Positions 36,693 to 47,608 are shown, numbered from the stretch's first letter. The stretch: DNA of 64,000 nucleotides from Leucobacter sp. CX169 (GCF_017161405.1 NZ_CP071051.1:682001-746000), one strand, 5' to 3'. Notes: a model not told the origin generated them from the letters alone. A program made the numbers and translations.

Positions 36693-37923
36693 CGTCGGCC
36701 GCGCGGGCTGCAGTTGAGATTCGTTCGGCGAGGTACGCGACGTGCCGGCCGGCGGCCCGCGTCACGATGAGGGTGCCGGAGGCGTCGCCGCGAAGCTTCA
36801 ACCGGGTGCGCAGGGCGGCAGGATCCACGTCCACTCCGCGCTTCTTGATCTCGAGACGGCCGATGCCGCGTTCGGTGAGTGCGCGACGTAGCTCTTTCTC
36901 CTTGGCGGGCAGTTCTTCCAGCAGGCGGAACCCGGTCGCGAAGGGCGTGGACACCGCGCGGTCCGAGGTGAGATACGCGATGCCCGCACCGAGCATCCCC
37001 GCGTCCAGCTCGTGCGCGAGTAGGCCGATGAGGCGCGCCCGGATGACAGCGCCATCGGGCTCGTACAGGTACTCGCCGGGCTCGCGCACCTCGACATCGG
37101 GGGAGTCCGCGGGGGCCGACAGCTCGTGCGCCTCGCCGCCCCGGAACACGAGCGCTGAGCGTCCGACGCCCGGGGTCTGGGCTGCCCCGAACCAGACGCC
37201 GGTCTCGACGACCGCGCCGTCCACCGACACCCACTGGGCCTCGGCGTCCGCGGGGAGCAGGTCCCGGTCGAATCCCGGCCCAAGCTTGACGCCGGTCGGC
37301 AGGTCCCGGCCGTGCCCGAAAGCGAAATCGAGCGGGGGCAGATAGTCTTCAGGCGCGGTGAGTCTGCGGGTGTCGCGGTGCCCGGACGTGCGGCGCGCGG
37401 GGTCGAGAAAGACCGCATCGGCGTCCCCCCGGCCCAGCAGCACCGCGTCGCCCGTGAGCACTTCGAAGTCGCCCCCGCGCGCCTGCCCCGCGAGCCCGAG
37501 GTTGTGTGCGGCGATCCGCGCGGTGAACGGGTCGATCTCGACCGCGCGCACGCCGAGGCCGGCGGCTAGGAACGCACGGGACTCGGCCCCGATCCCGCAC
37601 CCGAGATCTGCGACGCGGGCGGATCCTGCCCGCAGGAATCGGGCAGCGTGGTGCGCCGCAACGAGCTGGCGCGTCGCCTGCTCGAGGCCAGCCTGAGTGA
37701 AGAGCATCGCGCGCGCAGCGTCGCCGAACTTCGCGACGCCTGCCTGCCGCAGTCGCGCCTGTGTCAGCAGCGCCGCGATGAATGCCGGGTCGACGCCCTC
37801 CTTGCGCAGCGTCGCGCCGACGCGGTCGGAGGGGGTGCCAGACGAAAGGGCCTCGCCCACGCGATCAAGCGCGGCGAGGCCCTCGGGGCTCGGAAGCTCG
37901 TCCCAGCCGGGGAGTGCGGTCAT
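36670..37923 (-). CDS. SAM-dependent methyltransferase with THUMP-like C-terminus
   Basis: The start is ATG 37923, giving [16 protein letters not shown] and 417 residues; longer readings run into the next gene. A Rossmann SAM domain shows [19 protein letters not shown] (motif I), VRAVEIDPF and [12 protein letters not shown] (DPAR catalytic-type motif). The C-terminal region ([27 protein letters not shown]) matches the THUMP-domain-like methyltransferases common in Actinobacteria. The substrate is unknown and an RNA target is inference. It converges on tsaD and is 2 bp downstream of the DUF4190 gene, probably in one transcript. Confidence 0.85.
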   Translation of the reverse strand: MTALPGWDELPSPEGLAALDRVGEALSSGTPSDRVGATLRKEGVDPAFIAALLTQARLRQAGVAKFGDAARAMLFTQAGLEQATRQLVAAHHAARFLRAGSARVADLGCGIGAESRAFLAAGLGVRAVEIDPFTARIAAHNLGLAGQARGGDFEVLTGDAVLLGRGDADAVFLDPARRTSGHRDTRRLTAPEDYLPPLDFAFGHGRDLPTGVKLGPGFDRDLLPADAEAQWVSVDGAVVETGVWFGAAQTPGVGRSALVFRGGEAHELSAPADSPDVEVREPGEYLYEPDGAVIRARLIGLLAHELDAGMLGAGIAYLTSDRAVSTPFATGFRLLEELPAKEKELRRALTERGIGRLEIKKRGVDVDPAALRTRLKLRGDASGTLIVTRAAGRHVAYLAERISTAARAADASAPGSR

Positions 37924-37925
37924 GC

Positions 37926-38408
37926 CTAGTAGTTGTAGCTGCTCGAAGCGCCAGCCAGCACGACCACGAAGATGATGAAGATGATGTACAGGACCCAGAA
38001 GGCCGTGAACACGTACCCGCAGATGAGGCCCGCGAGCGCCATGCCGTGGCCGGCCTCGCCCGTGCGCTTGATCTGCTTCAGGCTGATGTGGCCGAGGAAG
38101 ATGCCGACAATCGGGACCAGGATGCCCGTAATGAGGGCGGCGATGGCCATGCCGTTGGTCGGGCGAACCGGGCCCGCGGGGTAGGGCTGCGCGGCCGCGT
38201 ACTGGGGCGCCTGAGCCTGGGGCGCCGCGTAGGGCGAGGCGGGCTGCTGGGGCGCCGCGTACTGCGGGGCAGGCGCCTGCGGGGCGACATACTGTGGGGC
38301 AGCGGGCGGCTGCTGCGGGGCCTCGGGCGTTGCGCCGTAGTGCGGAACGGGCGGCACCGGGGGGATGCCGGTCGGCTCGGAAACGTTTGGATCGTTCGGG
38401 TTCGACAT
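37926..38408 (-). CDS. DUF4190-type membrane protein with Pro/Gln/Ala repeat N-terminus
   Basis: ATG 38408 follows AAGGGG (8 nt) and gives 160 residues. The first ~80 residues are disordered, with repeats of the form APQYAAPQ and QQPAA. The C-terminus has two hydrophobic helices separated by GHISLKQIKRTGEAGHGMALAGLICGY, the DUF4190 signature. It is an integral membrane protein of unknown role, and related proteins often combine Pro-rich tails with a two-helix anchor. It lies divergent from groES. Confidence 0.82.
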   Translation of the reverse strand: MSNPNDPNVSEPTGIPPVPPVPHYGATPEAPQQPPAAPQYVAPQAPAPQYAAPQQPASPYAAPQAQAPQYAAAQPYPAGPVRPTNGMAIAALITGILVPIVGIFLGHISLKQIKRTGEAGHGMALAGLICGYVFTAFWVLYIIFIIFVVVLAGASSSYNY

Positions 38409-38512
38409 TACGAACACCCCTTCGTCGGTTCGGTGGCGGGCGGCCCGATGCCAGGTCCCCCGTCAATTCTGCCACTTGTCGCCACGGTCTGCCGCAATTC
38501 GGGGATTCCCGC

Positions 38513-38539
38513 TTGGCACTCGCCTTGCGTGAGTGCCAA
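38513..38539 (+). promoter_or_regulatory. CIRCE operator 1 (HrcA site)
   Basis: TTGGCACTC-N9-GAGTGCCAA matches the CIRCE consensus TTAGCACTC-N9-GAGTGCTAA with one change in each arm, and the arms remain perfectly complementary. It overlaps the -35 region of the groES promoter. HrcA repression in the absence of heat stress is expected. Confidence 0.92.
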
Positions 38540-38554
38540 CTCGACCCCTAGAAT
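38525..38554 (+). promoter_or_regulatory. groES promoter between the two CIRCE elements
   Basis: A -35 TTGCGT (38525-38530) inside the first CIRCE and a -10 TAGAAT (38549-38554) are 18 bp apart. The start should fall near 38561, at the left end of the second CIRCE, so bound HrcA would block both recognition and clearance. Confidence 0.7.
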
Positions 38555-38559
38555 CTGAA

Positions 38560-38586
38560 TTAGCACTCTCGCATCGAGTGTGCCAA
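38560..38586 (+). promoter_or_regulatory. CIRCE operator 2 (degenerate right arm)
   Basis: The left arm TTAGCACTC is a perfect consensus match. After N9 the right arm GTGTGCCAA has 7 of 9 matches. Its centre lies 47 bp from that of the first CIRCE. It covers the predicted transcription start and the 5' end of the mRNA. Confidence 0.8.
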
Positions 38587-38620
38587 TGCCAGCCTTCGTC
38601 GTTCAGAAATGAGGTCAATC

Positions 38621-38917
38621 GTGTCGGTCGCTATCAAGCCGCTCGAGGATCGTATCGTCATCCAGCAGGTCGCCGCTGAGCAGACCACCGCCTCTGGCCT
38701 GGTCATCCCGGACAGCGCCAAGGAGAAGCCCCAGGAGGGCGAGGTCGTGGCCGTGGGCCTCGGCCGCATCGATGACAACGGTAACCGGGTCCCCATGGAC
38801 ATCGCCGTTGGCGATCGCGTGATCTACTCGAAGTACGGCGGGACCGAGGTCAAGTACGCCGGCGAGGAGTACCTGGTGCTCTCCGCTCGCGACGTCCTCG
38901 CGGTCGTCGTTCGCTAA
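38621..38917 (+). CDS. groES: Co-chaperonin GroES (Cpn10)
   Basis: GTG 38621 has GAGG 6 nt upstream and gives 98 residues: [17 protein letters not shown], the mobile-loop region [20 protein letters not shown], and [18 protein letters not shown]. GroES caps the GroEL folding chamber. It is under double CIRCE control. No groEL follows; a terminator and rarD come next, so its GroEL partner must lie elsewhere, as often seen in Micrococcales. Confidence 0.97.
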   Translation: MSVAIKPLEDRIVIQQVAAEQTTASGLVIPDSAKEKPQEGEVVAVGLGRIDDNGNRVPMDIAVGDRVIYSKYGGTEVKYAGEEYLVLSARDVLAVVVR

Positions 38918-38930
38918 ATTTCTTTCGCAT

Positions 38931-38972
38931 ACGGGCGGGGTCGACAGTGTCGGCTCCGCCCGTTTGTTGTTT
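38931..38972 (+). terminator. Strong rho-independent terminator after groES
   Basis: Arms 38931-38945 and 38949-38963 pair over 15 positions (two G-U) with an AGT loop. A T-rich tract TTGTTGTTT follows. It begins 13 bp after the groES stop and isolates groES as a single-gene transcript. Confidence 0.9.
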
Positions 38973-39018
38973 CCGGATCCCGGCGGGGCGAGTGTCTGCT
39001 GCGGCGCCTTGGGCGGAG

Positions 39019-39024
39019 TAGCCT
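39019..39024 (+). promoter_or_regulatory. -10 hexamer TAGCCT for rarD
   Basis: TAGCCT ends 6 nt before GTG 39031, and no Shine-Dalgarno is present. A leaderless transcript is predicted. Confidence 0.5.
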
Positions 39025-39030
39025 GGTCCG

Positions 39031-39966
39031 GTGGGGAATCGGATTGGCTACGTATACGGGATTAGCGCGTATCTGCTCTGGGGGCTTTTTCCCCTGTATT
39101 TCTTGTTGTTGGCCGACATTGACCCGTTCGAGCTGATTCCCTGGCGGGTACTCACCTGCCTGATGTTCTGCCTCGTATTCATCGCGATCCTGCGCAAGTG
39201 GGCCCCCCTTCTCGCCGTCCTGCGCTCGCCCAAGATGGGCGGTTGGTTTACGCTTTCGGCGCTGCTGCTCTATGCAAACTGGCAGATCTTTGTTGTCGCG
39301 GTGCTCACCGGTCACGTGATTGAGACGGCCCTTGGCTACTTCATCAACCCCCTCGTGACGATCCTGCTCGGCGTTATCATCCGTCGCGAGAGGCTCCGGC
39401 CGGTCCAGTGGCTCGCGGTGGGGATCGCCGCGTTGGGTCTCGTCATTACCGCGATCGCGTACGGCACCATGCCCTGGATCGCGCTCGGACTCGCCTGCTC
39501 ATTCGGGCTGTATGGCTTTGTTCGCAAGCAGGCGAGCGAACAGATCGACGCGCTGAGCGGACTTACCGTCGAGACGCTCGCGGCGGCTCCGTTTGCGATC
39601 GTGCAGCTGATCATTGTCGGCTTCGTCGCCGGCGGATCCGGTGGCTTCGCGCTCGGCGGATTCTCGCACGGCCCCTGGATCACCTTGCTCTTGATTGGGA
39701 GCGGGCTGATGACGGCGATCCCGCTGCTCCTGTTCGGCGCGGCGAATCGACGCTTGCCGCTCTCGCACATGGGATTTATCCAGTTCATCACGCCCATCCT
39801 GAACTTTCTCACGGGCGCATTCTTGCTCCACGAGCCCATGGATCCGGCGCGCTGGATTGGCTTTGCGACCGTCTGGATCGCGCTGATCCTGCTCGTGGGG
39901 GACTCCGTACGGCAGGCGCGGCGCACCCCGGCGGAATCAACGGCGGCCGACGTGCGTTTACGATAG
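39031..39966 (+). CDS. rarD: EamA family transporter RarD
   Basis: The 311-residue protein has about ten membrane helices in two EamA-like halves. The N-terminus GYVYGISAYLLWGLFPLYFLLL and the segment ELIPWRVLTCLMF (the conserved H/W-R motif) are diagnostic of RarD, a DMT-superfamily protein once linked to chloramphenicol sensitivity in E. coli. Its physiological substrate is not known. GTG start, likely leaderless. guaB follows after 81 bp with its own ribosome binding site. Confidence 0.92.
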   Translation: MGNRIGYVYGISAYLLWGLFPLYFLLLADIDPFELIPWRVLTCLMFCLVFIAILRKWAPLLAVLRSPKMGGWFTLSALLLYANWQIFVVAVLTGHVIETALGYFINPLVTILLGVIIRRERLRPVQWLAVGIAALGLVITAIAYGTMPWIALGLACSFGLYGFVRKQASEQIDALSGLTVETLAAAPFAIVQLIIVGFVAGGSGGFALGGFSHGPWITLLLIGSGLMTAIPLLLFGAANRRLPLSHMGFIQFITPILNFLTGAFLLHEPMDPARWIGFATVWIALILLVGDSVRQARRTPAESTAADVRLR

Positions 39967-39993
39967 GGGGACGGTCCACCACCGTGCCCGTGA

Positions 39994-41550
<1,557 letters not shown>

Positions 41551-41586
41551 CAGCGCAAGGCGGGCCCGCCTGTCTGCGGCACCGGA

Positions 41587-41592
41587 TAGACT
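41587..41592 (+). promoter_or_regulatory. -10 hexamer TAGACT for guaB3
   Basis: TAGACT ends 6 nt before GTG 41599, with no ribosome binding site. A leaderless mRNA is predicted, independent of guaB read-through. Confidence 0.5.
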
Positions 41593-41598
41593 CGATGT

Positions 41599-42720
41599 GT
41601 GAGCAACGAGATCGAGATCGGCCGCGGCAAGCGGGCCCGCCGCGTGTACACCTTCGACGAAATCGGCATTGTGCCGACCCGACGCACTCGGGACCCCGAG
41701 CTGGTGTCGACCAGTTGGGGTATTGACGCCTTCCACTTCGACATCCCCGTGCTGGGTGCGCCCATGGACTCGGTGATGTCGCCGGCCACCGCCATCGCGC
41801 TGGGACGCCTCGGTGGACTCGGGGTATTGAACCTCGAGGGCCTGTGGACCCGACACGAAGACCCCCAGCCCCTGCTGGACGAGCTTGCCGGGCTCGGCGA
41901 CGGCGTCGAGACCACGAAGCGCATGCGCGAGCTGTACAGCGCGCCCATCCGCCCCGAGTTGATCCAGGAGCGCCTCCGCGAGGTCCGCGAGGCCGGGGTC
42001 ACCGTCGCCGGCGCGCTGTCGCCACACCGGACGGCCGAGTTCTCCGACACCGTGATCGCCGCGGGCGTCGACCTGTTCGTGATTCGCGGCAACACCGTCT
42101 CGGCCGAGCACGTCTCGACCGATGACCGCGAGCCGTTGAACCTCAAGAAGTTCATCTACGAGCTCGACGTGCCCGTCATCGTCGGCGGGGCCGCGACGTA
42201 CCAGGCCGCGCTGCACCTCATGCGCACCGGCGCGGCCGGTGTGCTCGTCGGCTTCGGCGGCGGCGCGTCATCGACCACGCGCGCCACGCTCGGCATCCGC
42301 GCACCCATGGCGTCGGCGATCGCCGATGTGGCGGGCGCGCGCAGCGACTACCTCGACGAATCGGGCGGGCGCTACGTGCACGTCATCGCCGATGGTGGCC
42401 TCGGCACCTCGGGCGACCTCATCAAGGCCGTGGCCTGCGGCGCCGATGCGGTCATGCTGGGTTCGGCCCTTGCCCGCGCCACCGACGCCCCGGGCGCCGG
42501 CTGGCACTGGGGCCAGGAAGCTCACCACGACGACCTGCCCCGTGGCACGCGCGTGCGCGTCGGCGCGGTCGCGCCGCTCGCGGAGATTGTGAACGGCCCC
42601 GCGCACGTCGCGGACGGCACGGCGAATCTTATCGGCGCGCTGCGCCGGGCGATGGCCACGACGGGTTACTCGGAGCTCAAGGAGTTCCAGCGCGTCGACA
42701 TCGTGCACGCGCAGCGTTAG
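41599..42720 (+). CDS. guaB3: GuaB3-family IMP dehydrogenase-related protein (catalytic Cys replaced by Ser)
   Basis: The 373-residue protein keeps the IMPDH barrel (YTFDEIGIVPTRRTRDPELV, then PVLGAPMDSVMSPATAIALG, VIADGGLGTSGDLIKAVACGADAVMLG) but has no CBS domains. Where the neighbouring GuaB has [11 protein letters not shown], this protein has GFGGGASSTTR, putting Ser225 at the catalytic cysteine position. Classical IMPDH chemistry needs that Cys for the thioimidate intermediate. The gene follows guaB in many actinobacteria; its function is unsettled. Confidence 0.93.
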   Translation: MSNEIEIGRGKRARRVYTFDEIGIVPTRRTRDPELVSTSWGIDAFHFDIPVLGAPMDSVMSPATAIALGRLGGLGVLNLEGLWTRHEDPQPLLDELAGLGDGVETTKRMRELYSAPIRPELIQERLREVREAGVTVAGALSPHRTAEFSDTVIAAGVDLFVIRGNTVSAEHVSTDDREPLNLKKFIYELDVPVIVGGAATYQAALHLMRTGAAGVLVGFGGGASSTTRATLGIRAPMASAIADVAGARSDYLDESGGRYVHVIADGGLGTSGDLIKAVACGADAVMLGSALARATDAPGAGWHWGQEAHHDDLPRGTRVRVGAVAPLAEIVNGPAHVADGTANLIGALRRAMATTGYSELKEFQRVDIVHAQR

Positions 42721-42759
42721 CGGGCGTCACGCTCCACCGGAGACCCTGAAGGGGGCGGC

Positions 42760-44514
42760 ATGAGTCGGAAGAGAACTCAAGAAGCGAGTCGGACACTACG
42801 ACTTGGCCCGGAGGAGCGTGCCGCCGCCATCGCGGCGCTGCGGGATCCCGAGCGCGAGCTCGACGTCCTGGTCATCGGAGGCGGCATCGTCGGCACGGGC
42901 TCGGCGCTCGACGCCGTCACCCGGGGGCTCTCGACCGGCATCGTCGAGTCCCGCGACTGGGGGTCGGGCACCTCGAGCCGCTCATCGAAGCTCGTGCACG
43001 GCGGCATCCGCTACCTCGAGCAACTCAACTTCGGGCTGGTGCACGAGGCCTTGATCGAACGCGGCCTGTTGCTGCAGCGCATCGCCCCGCACCTCGTGCA
43101 TCCCGTCCGCTTCTTGTACCCGCTCACCAAGCCGGTCTTCGAGCGCGTCTATGTCGGCGCCGGCATGCTGCTCTACGACCTCTTCGCGCGGACGAGCCGG
43201 CGAGGCCCGGGCGTCCCGTTCCACACCCACCTGTCGCGGAAGCAGCTGCGGCGTGCGTCGCCGGGGCTCCGCAAGGACGCGTTCCGGGGCGGCCTCAGCT
43301 ACTCCGACGGTCAGGTCGACGACGCGCGCTACGTCGCGATGGTCGCCCGCACCGCCGCCGCCTATGGGGCGCACGCCGCGAACCGGGTGCGGGTCGAGGG
43401 GTTTCTCAAGGTGGGAGAGCGCGTCGTCGGCGTGACCGCACGGGACCTCGTCACGGACGAGACATTCGAGATCCGTGCCAAGCAGGTGGTGAACGCCACC
43501 GGCGTCTGGACCGACGACACCCAGGCGATGGTGGGGGAGCGCGGACAGTTCAAGGTCCGCGCGTCTAAGGGCGTGCACCTCGTGGTGCCGCGCGACCGCT
43601 TCCAGTCGAAGCTCGGGCTGCTCCTGCGCACTGAGAAGAGCGTGCTCTTCGTCATCCCCTGGGGGCGGCACTGGCTGATCGGCACGACCGATACCGATTG
43701 GGACTTGGACAAGGCCCACCCTGCGGCGACCGCCGCCGATATCGACTACCTGCTCGAGCATGTGAATGCGGTGCTCGCGGTGCCGCTGACCCGCGACGAC
43801 GTCGAGGGCGTCTTCGCGGGGCTGCGACCGCTCCTGTCGGGTGAGTCGGACGACACGTCGAAGCTCTCGCGCGAGCACATCGTCGCGCACGCGGTGCCCG
43901 GACTCGTCGTGGTCGCGGGCGGGAAATGGACGACCTATCGCGTCATGGCGAAGGACGCGATCGACGCCGCGGTCGACGCCCTCGAGGGGCGTACCCCCGC
44001 CTCGATCACCGAGGACGTGCCGTTGCTGGGCGCTGAGGGGTACCGGGCCGCCTGGAACCGTCGTGCCCGCGTGGCGCGCGCGTTCCAGGTGCACCCGGCG
44101 CGGATCGAGCACCTGTTGCACCGCTACGGCTCGTTGACGAACGAGGTCCTCGACCTCATCGGCGAGCGCCCCGAACTCGGCGAGCCGCTGCCCGGCGCCG
44201 ACGACTACATCGCCGCCGAGGTCGTCTACGCGGCGAGCCACGAGGGCGCGTTGCACCTGGACGACGTACTCGCGCGGCGCACCCGCGTCTCAATCGAGGC
44301 CTGGGACCGGGGCATTGCGGCGGCACCGGTCGCCGCCCGCCTCATGGGTGGCGTGCTCGGCTGGGATGAGGCACGGATCGAGCTTGAGACGGCACGATAC
44401 CTGGAGCGGGTCGCCGCCGAGCGGGCCAGCCAGGATCAGCTCACCGACGCGGACGCCGACCGCGTGCGGCTGCAGGCGACAGAGCCCGGCGCGCCCGCGC
44501 TCGGTACCCCCTAA
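42760..44514 (+). CDS. glpD: FAD-dependent glycerol-3-phosphate dehydrogenase/oxidase
   Basis: The 584-residue flavoprotein has an N-terminal dinucleotide fold (DVLVIGGGIVGTGSALDAVTRGL) and the GlpD signature GSGTSSRSSKLVHGGIRYLEQ. WGRHWLIGTTDTDWD and AGGKWTTYRVMAKDAIDAA are further family blocks, and a C-terminal helical domain completes the protein. It oxidises sn-glycerol-3-phosphate to DHAP, passing electrons to menaquinone or oxygen. No glpF or glpK is adjacent. A glycerophosphodiesterase gene at 49809 could supply substrate (inference). Confidence 0.95.
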   Translation: MSRKRTQEASRTLRLGPEERAAAIAALRDPERELDVLVIGGGIVGTGSALDAVTRGLSTGIVESRDWGSGTSSRSSKLVHGGIRYLEQLNFGLVHEALIERGLLLQRIAPHLVHPVRFLYPLTKPVFERVYVGAGMLLYDLFARTSRRGPGVPFHTHLSRKQLRRASPGLRKDAFRGGLSYSDGQVDDARYVAMVARTAAAYGAHAANRVRVEGFLKVGERVVGVTARDLVTDETFEIRAKQVVNATGVWTDDTQAMVGERGQFKVRASKGVHLVVPRDRFQSKLGLLLRTEKSVLFVIPWGRHWLIGTTDTDWDLDKAHPAATAADIDYLLEHVNAVLAVPLTRDDVEGVFAGLRPLLSGESDDTSKLSREHIVAHAVPGLVVVAGGKWTTYRVMAKDAIDAAVDALEGRTPASITEDVPLLGAEGYRAAWNRRARVARAFQVHPARIEHLLHRYGSLTNEVLDLIGERPELGEPLPGADDYIAAEVVYAASHEGALHLDDVLARRTRVSIEAWDRGIAAAPVAARLMGGVLGWDEARIELETARYLERVAAERASQDQLTDADADRVRLQATEPGAPALGTP

Positions 44515-44638
44515 CGCGCGGGTCGGGATCCTGCCGAGTTTCGCTCGCACCGAGGTTCGCCGACCACCAGGAAAAGCCCATTCTGGGCTCGGTAGACTGG
44601 CTGGACTCATTCCTCTTTCGTCCAGGAGCCCCGATTAC

Positions 44639-45520
44639 ATGAGCCGCACCTCGGCACCCACGCTCGGTCAGGTGATGCGGCGGCCTCGCTGGATCGGCGC
44701 ATTGCTGCTTGCACTGCTGGTCGGCGGCGGCTTCGCCGGGCTGGCGCAGTGGCAGATGGGCCACGCCGTCAAAATCAACTCTGACTCGGCGATTGACAGC
44801 GAGACGCCGCTCGCCATCGAGGAGCTCAACCGCCCGGGCACTCCCGTGAATGACACCGCCGCAGGGCGCATGGTCACGGTCTCGGGCACCTTCGCACCCG
44901 GCGACTTCCGCGTCGTGGAGAACCGGGTCAACGACGGCAAGACGGGCGCCTGGGTCGTGGGGCACCTGGTCACCGACGACAGTCCCGCCAACCACCTGTC
45001 GGTTGCGATCGGCTGGGCACCGGACACGCAGGGCGCCGAGCGCGCGCTCGCAAAGATCGATGTCGCGGATCCTGCGCCGGTCGAGCTCGAGGGCCGGTAC
45101 ATGCCCGCGGAGGGACCGGTCGTCCCGAAGCCAGACCAGGATCCATGGGTGCTCCGCACCATGATGCCGGCGCAGCTCGCGAACCTGTGGGCCGAGTTCG
45201 ACGGGCCCGTGTTCGCCGGGTACCTGGTGTCGCACACGCCCGAGGGCGGGCTTGCGGAGATCAACTCCGTGCCGCCACTGCCCGAGGAGACGGTCAACTG
45301 GCTCAACCTCTTCTACGCGCTCGAATGGGTCGTGTTCGCGGGCTTCGCGCTCTTCTTCTGGTACCGGATCACGCGCGATGCCTGGGAGAAGGAACTCGAC
45401 CAGCTCGCGATCGACGCCGAGGCTGAAGACCAGGCGGCAGGCTCGCCTGAAGAGACCGCGGCAGGCATCGGCGCCGGCGCGGATCCTGCCCCGAAATTTG
45501 CACCCCCCAGCCAGCCGTAG
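44639..45520 (+). CDS. SURF1-family cytochrome oxidase assembly protein
   Basis: ATG 44639 gives 293 residues: MSRTSAPTLGQVMRRPRWIGALLLALLVGG starts with a basic region and a first membrane helix (read at residues ~18-36). A periplasmic SURF1 domain follows (FAPGDFRVVENRVNDGKTGAWVVGHL, then GYLVSHTPEGGLAEINSVPPL) and a second helix (NLFYALEWVVFAGFALFFWYR) closes the domain. SURF1 helps insert haem into aa3 oxidase. A TAGACT hexamer (44593-44598) may serve as its -10. The tail is Ala/Glu-rich and disordered, and it includes the recurrent GGATCCTGCC word (encoding ADPAP). Confidence 0.9.
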   Translation: MSRTSAPTLGQVMRRPRWIGALLLALLVGGGFAGLAQWQMGHAVKINSDSAIDSETPLAIEELNRPGTPVNDTAAGRMVTVSGTFAPGDFRVVENRVNDGKTGAWVVGHLVTDDSPANHLSVAIGWAPDTQGAERALAKIDVADPAPVELEGRYMPAEGPVVPKPDQDPWVLRTMMPAQLANLWAEFDGPVFAGYLVSHTPEGGLAEINSVPPLPEETVNWLNLFYALEWVVFAGFALFFWYRITRDAWEKELDQLAIDAEAEDQAAGSPEETAAGIGAGADPAPKFAPPSQP

Positions 45521-45523
45521 AAT
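45518..45523 (+). promoter_or_regulatory. -10 hexamer TAGAAT overlapping the SURF1 stop codon
   Basis: The TAG stop of the SURF1 gene is the first half of TAGAAT, which ends 7 nt before ATG 45531. Leaderless expression of the next gene, independent of SURF1, is predicted. Confidence 0.45.
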
Positions 45524-45530
45524 GGACCTC

Positions 45531-46028
45531 ATGGCACTTCAGCCCAAACCCGCCGACTTCCCGCGCATCCGCAAGGCTCTGAGCGTGTACAAGGTGACCT
45601 CGGTCATCACCGGCACCATGTTGCTGCTGCTCTGCGCGGTCATGGTGATGAAGTACGCCTTCAAGGTCGAGCTGTTCCTCTTCACGCCGAACGGCTTCGC
45701 TGAGTTCATGCCGATCGTGCCCGAGGGCCAAGAAGAGGCCTTCGTGCGGCCCGGGTTCAACCTGTTCAAGGCGTTTCTCGTAGCCCACGGCTGGTTCTAC
45801 GTCGTCTACCTGATCAGTAACTTCATGCTGTGGAGCCCGATGCGCTGGCCGTTCTGGCGCTTCCTCGTGCTCGCGCTCGGCGGCGTCGTCCCGTTCCTGT
45901 CCTTCATCATGGAGGGACGCGTCGTCCGCGAGGTCAATGCCGATCTCGCCCGCCGGGAAGCGGCTCTGGCCGCCGAGGCACCCCAGATTCCGATTGCTGC
46001 CCCCACGACCCCGGAAGGCCGTTCATGA
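45531..46028 (+). CDS. DUF3817 integral membrane protein
   Basis: The protein is 165 residues from ATG 45531 ([22 protein letters not shown]); ATG 45522 is a second option three codons upstream. It has three membrane helices ([21 protein letters not shown], the segment around [18 protein letters not shown], and [19 protein letters not shown]), and [16 protein letters not shown] is the DUF3817 signature. The family has no assigned biochemical role. Its stop overlaps the guaA start by 4 bp (ATGA), a coupling that is conserved in related actinobacteria. Confidence 0.9.
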   Translation: MALQPKPADFPRIRKALSVYKVTSVITGTMLLLLCAVMVMKYAFKVELFLFTPNGFAEFMPIVPEGQEEAFVRPGFNLFKAFLVAHGWFYVVYLISNFMLWSPMRWPFWRFLVLALGGVVPFLSFIMEGRVVREVNADLARREAALAAEAPQIPIAAPTTPEGRS

Positions 46029-47608
46029 CCCAGACCCCTCACACCGCGCAGCGCCCAGTGCTCGTGGTCGACTTCGGAGCGCAGTACGCGCAGCTGATCG
46101 CGCGCCGTGTGCGCGAGGCCGGCGTGTACTCCGAGCTGGTGCCGCACACCATCACGGCCGCCGAGGTCGCCGAGAAGAACCCGCTCGGCATCGTGCTCTC
46201 GGGCGGCCCCTCGTCCGTCTACGCGGACGGCGCACCGGCGTTCGACGAGACGATCTTCGATCTCGGCATCCCGACGCTCGGCATTTGCTACGGCTTCCAG
46301 GTCATGGCGCGCGCGCTCGGCGGAAAGGTCGGCAACACCGGCGACCGCGAGTACGGCGCGACTGACGCCGAGATCATCGCTGGCGGCGGCGCGATTCTGG
46401 GCGACGGCCCCGCTGCGCAGAACGTCTGGATGAGCCACGGCGACGCCGTGCAGCAGGCGCCCGAGGGCTTCGAGGTGCTTGCGAAGACCGCGGTCACCCC
46501 GGTCGCCGCCTTCGGCAGCGCCGAGCGCCGCCTGTACGGCGTGCAGTGGCACCCCGAGGTCAAACACTCGGCGCACGGTCAGCAGGTGCTCGAGCGCTTC
46601 CTGCACGACGTCGCGGAGATCCCCTCGGACTGGAACTCGGGCAACGTCATCGCCGAGCAGATCGAGCTCATCCGCGCGCAGGTGGGGAACGCCCGCGTCA
46701 TCTCTGCGCTGTCGGGTGGCGTGGACTCAGCCGTCTCGACGGCCCTCGTACACCGCGCAATCGGTGACCAGCTGACGGCGGTGTTCGTCGACCACGGGCT
46801 GCTGCGCAAGGGCGAGCGGGAGCAGGTTGAGAAGGACTACGTCGCATCGACGGGCGTCCGCCTCATCACGGTCGATGCCGAGGACACGTTCCTCGGCCAC
46901 CTCGCCGGCGTCACCGACCCCGAGGAGAAGCGCAAGATCATCGGCCGCGAGTTCATTCGCGCGTTCGAGAAGGTCCAGCTTGACCTCGTCGCCGAGGCGA
47001 AGGCCGAGGGCGAGAAGGTCAAGTTCCTCGTCCAAGGCACGCTCTACCCCGACGTCGTCGAGTCCGGCGGCGGATCCGGCACCGCGAACATCAAGTCGCA
47101 CCACAACGTGGGCGGGCTGCCCGAGGACCTCGACTTCGAACTCATCGAGCCGCTGCGCACCCTCTTCAAGGACGAGGTGCGCCAGATCGGCCGCGACCTC
47201 GGCCTGCCCGAGGCCATCGTGGGGCGCCAGCCCTTCCCCGGCCCCGGCCTCGGCATCCGCATCGTCGGAGAGGTCACCCGTGACCGCCTCGAGATCCTCC
47301 GCGAGGCCGACGCGATCGCTCGCGCCGAGCTGAGCGCGGCGGGCCTCGATGGCGAGATCTGGCAGTGCCCGGTCGTGCTGCTCGCCGACGTGCGTTCGGT
47401 GGGCGTGCAGGGCGACGGTCGCACATACGGTCACCCGATTGTGCTGCGCCCCGTCTCGTCCGAGGACGCCATGACGGCCGACTGGACGCGCCTGCCGTAC
47501 GACGTGCTGGCGCGGATCTCGAACAAGATCACGAACCAGGTGCCCGAGGTGAACCGAGTGGTGCTCGACGTCACGTCGAAGCCGCCGGGAACGATCGAGT
47601 GGGAATAA
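46025..47608 (+). CDS. guaA: GMP synthase (glutamine-hydrolysing)
   Basis: The 527-residue enzyme aminates XMP to GMP. The class-I glutaminase domain has Cys in [16 protein letters not shown] and His/Glu in QWHPEVKHS. The ATP-pyrophosphatase P-loop is [21 protein letters not shown], and the C-terminal dimerisation domain ends with [18 protein letters not shown]. Together with guaB upstream it gives a full IMP-to-GMP branch within ~7.5 kb. A canonical terminator follows. Confidence 0.98.
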   Translation: MTQTPHTAQRPVLVVDFGAQYAQLIARRVREAGVYSELVPHTITAAEVAEKNPLGIVLSGGPSSVYADGAPAFDETIFDLGIPTLGICYGFQVMARALGGKVGNTGDREYGATDAEIIAGGGAILGDGPAAQNVWMSHGDAVQQAPEGFEVLAKTAVTPVAAFGSAERRLYGVQWHPEVKHSAHGQQVLERFLHDVAEIPSDWNSGNVIAEQIELIRAQVGNARVISALSGGVDSAVSTALVHRAIGDQLTAVFVDHGLLRKGEREQVEKDYVASTGVRLITVDAEDTFLGHLAGVTDPEEKRKIIGREFIRAFEKVQLDLVAEAKAEGEKVKFLVQGTLYPDVVESGGGSGTANIKSHHNVGGLPEDLDFELIEPLRTLFKDEVRQIGRDLGLPEAIVGRQPFPGPGLGIRIVGEVTRDRLEILREADAIARAELSAAGLDGEIWQCPVVLLADVRSVGVQGDGRTYGHPIVLRPVSSEDAMTADWTRLPYDVLARISNKITNQVPEVNRVVLDVTSKPPGTIEWE

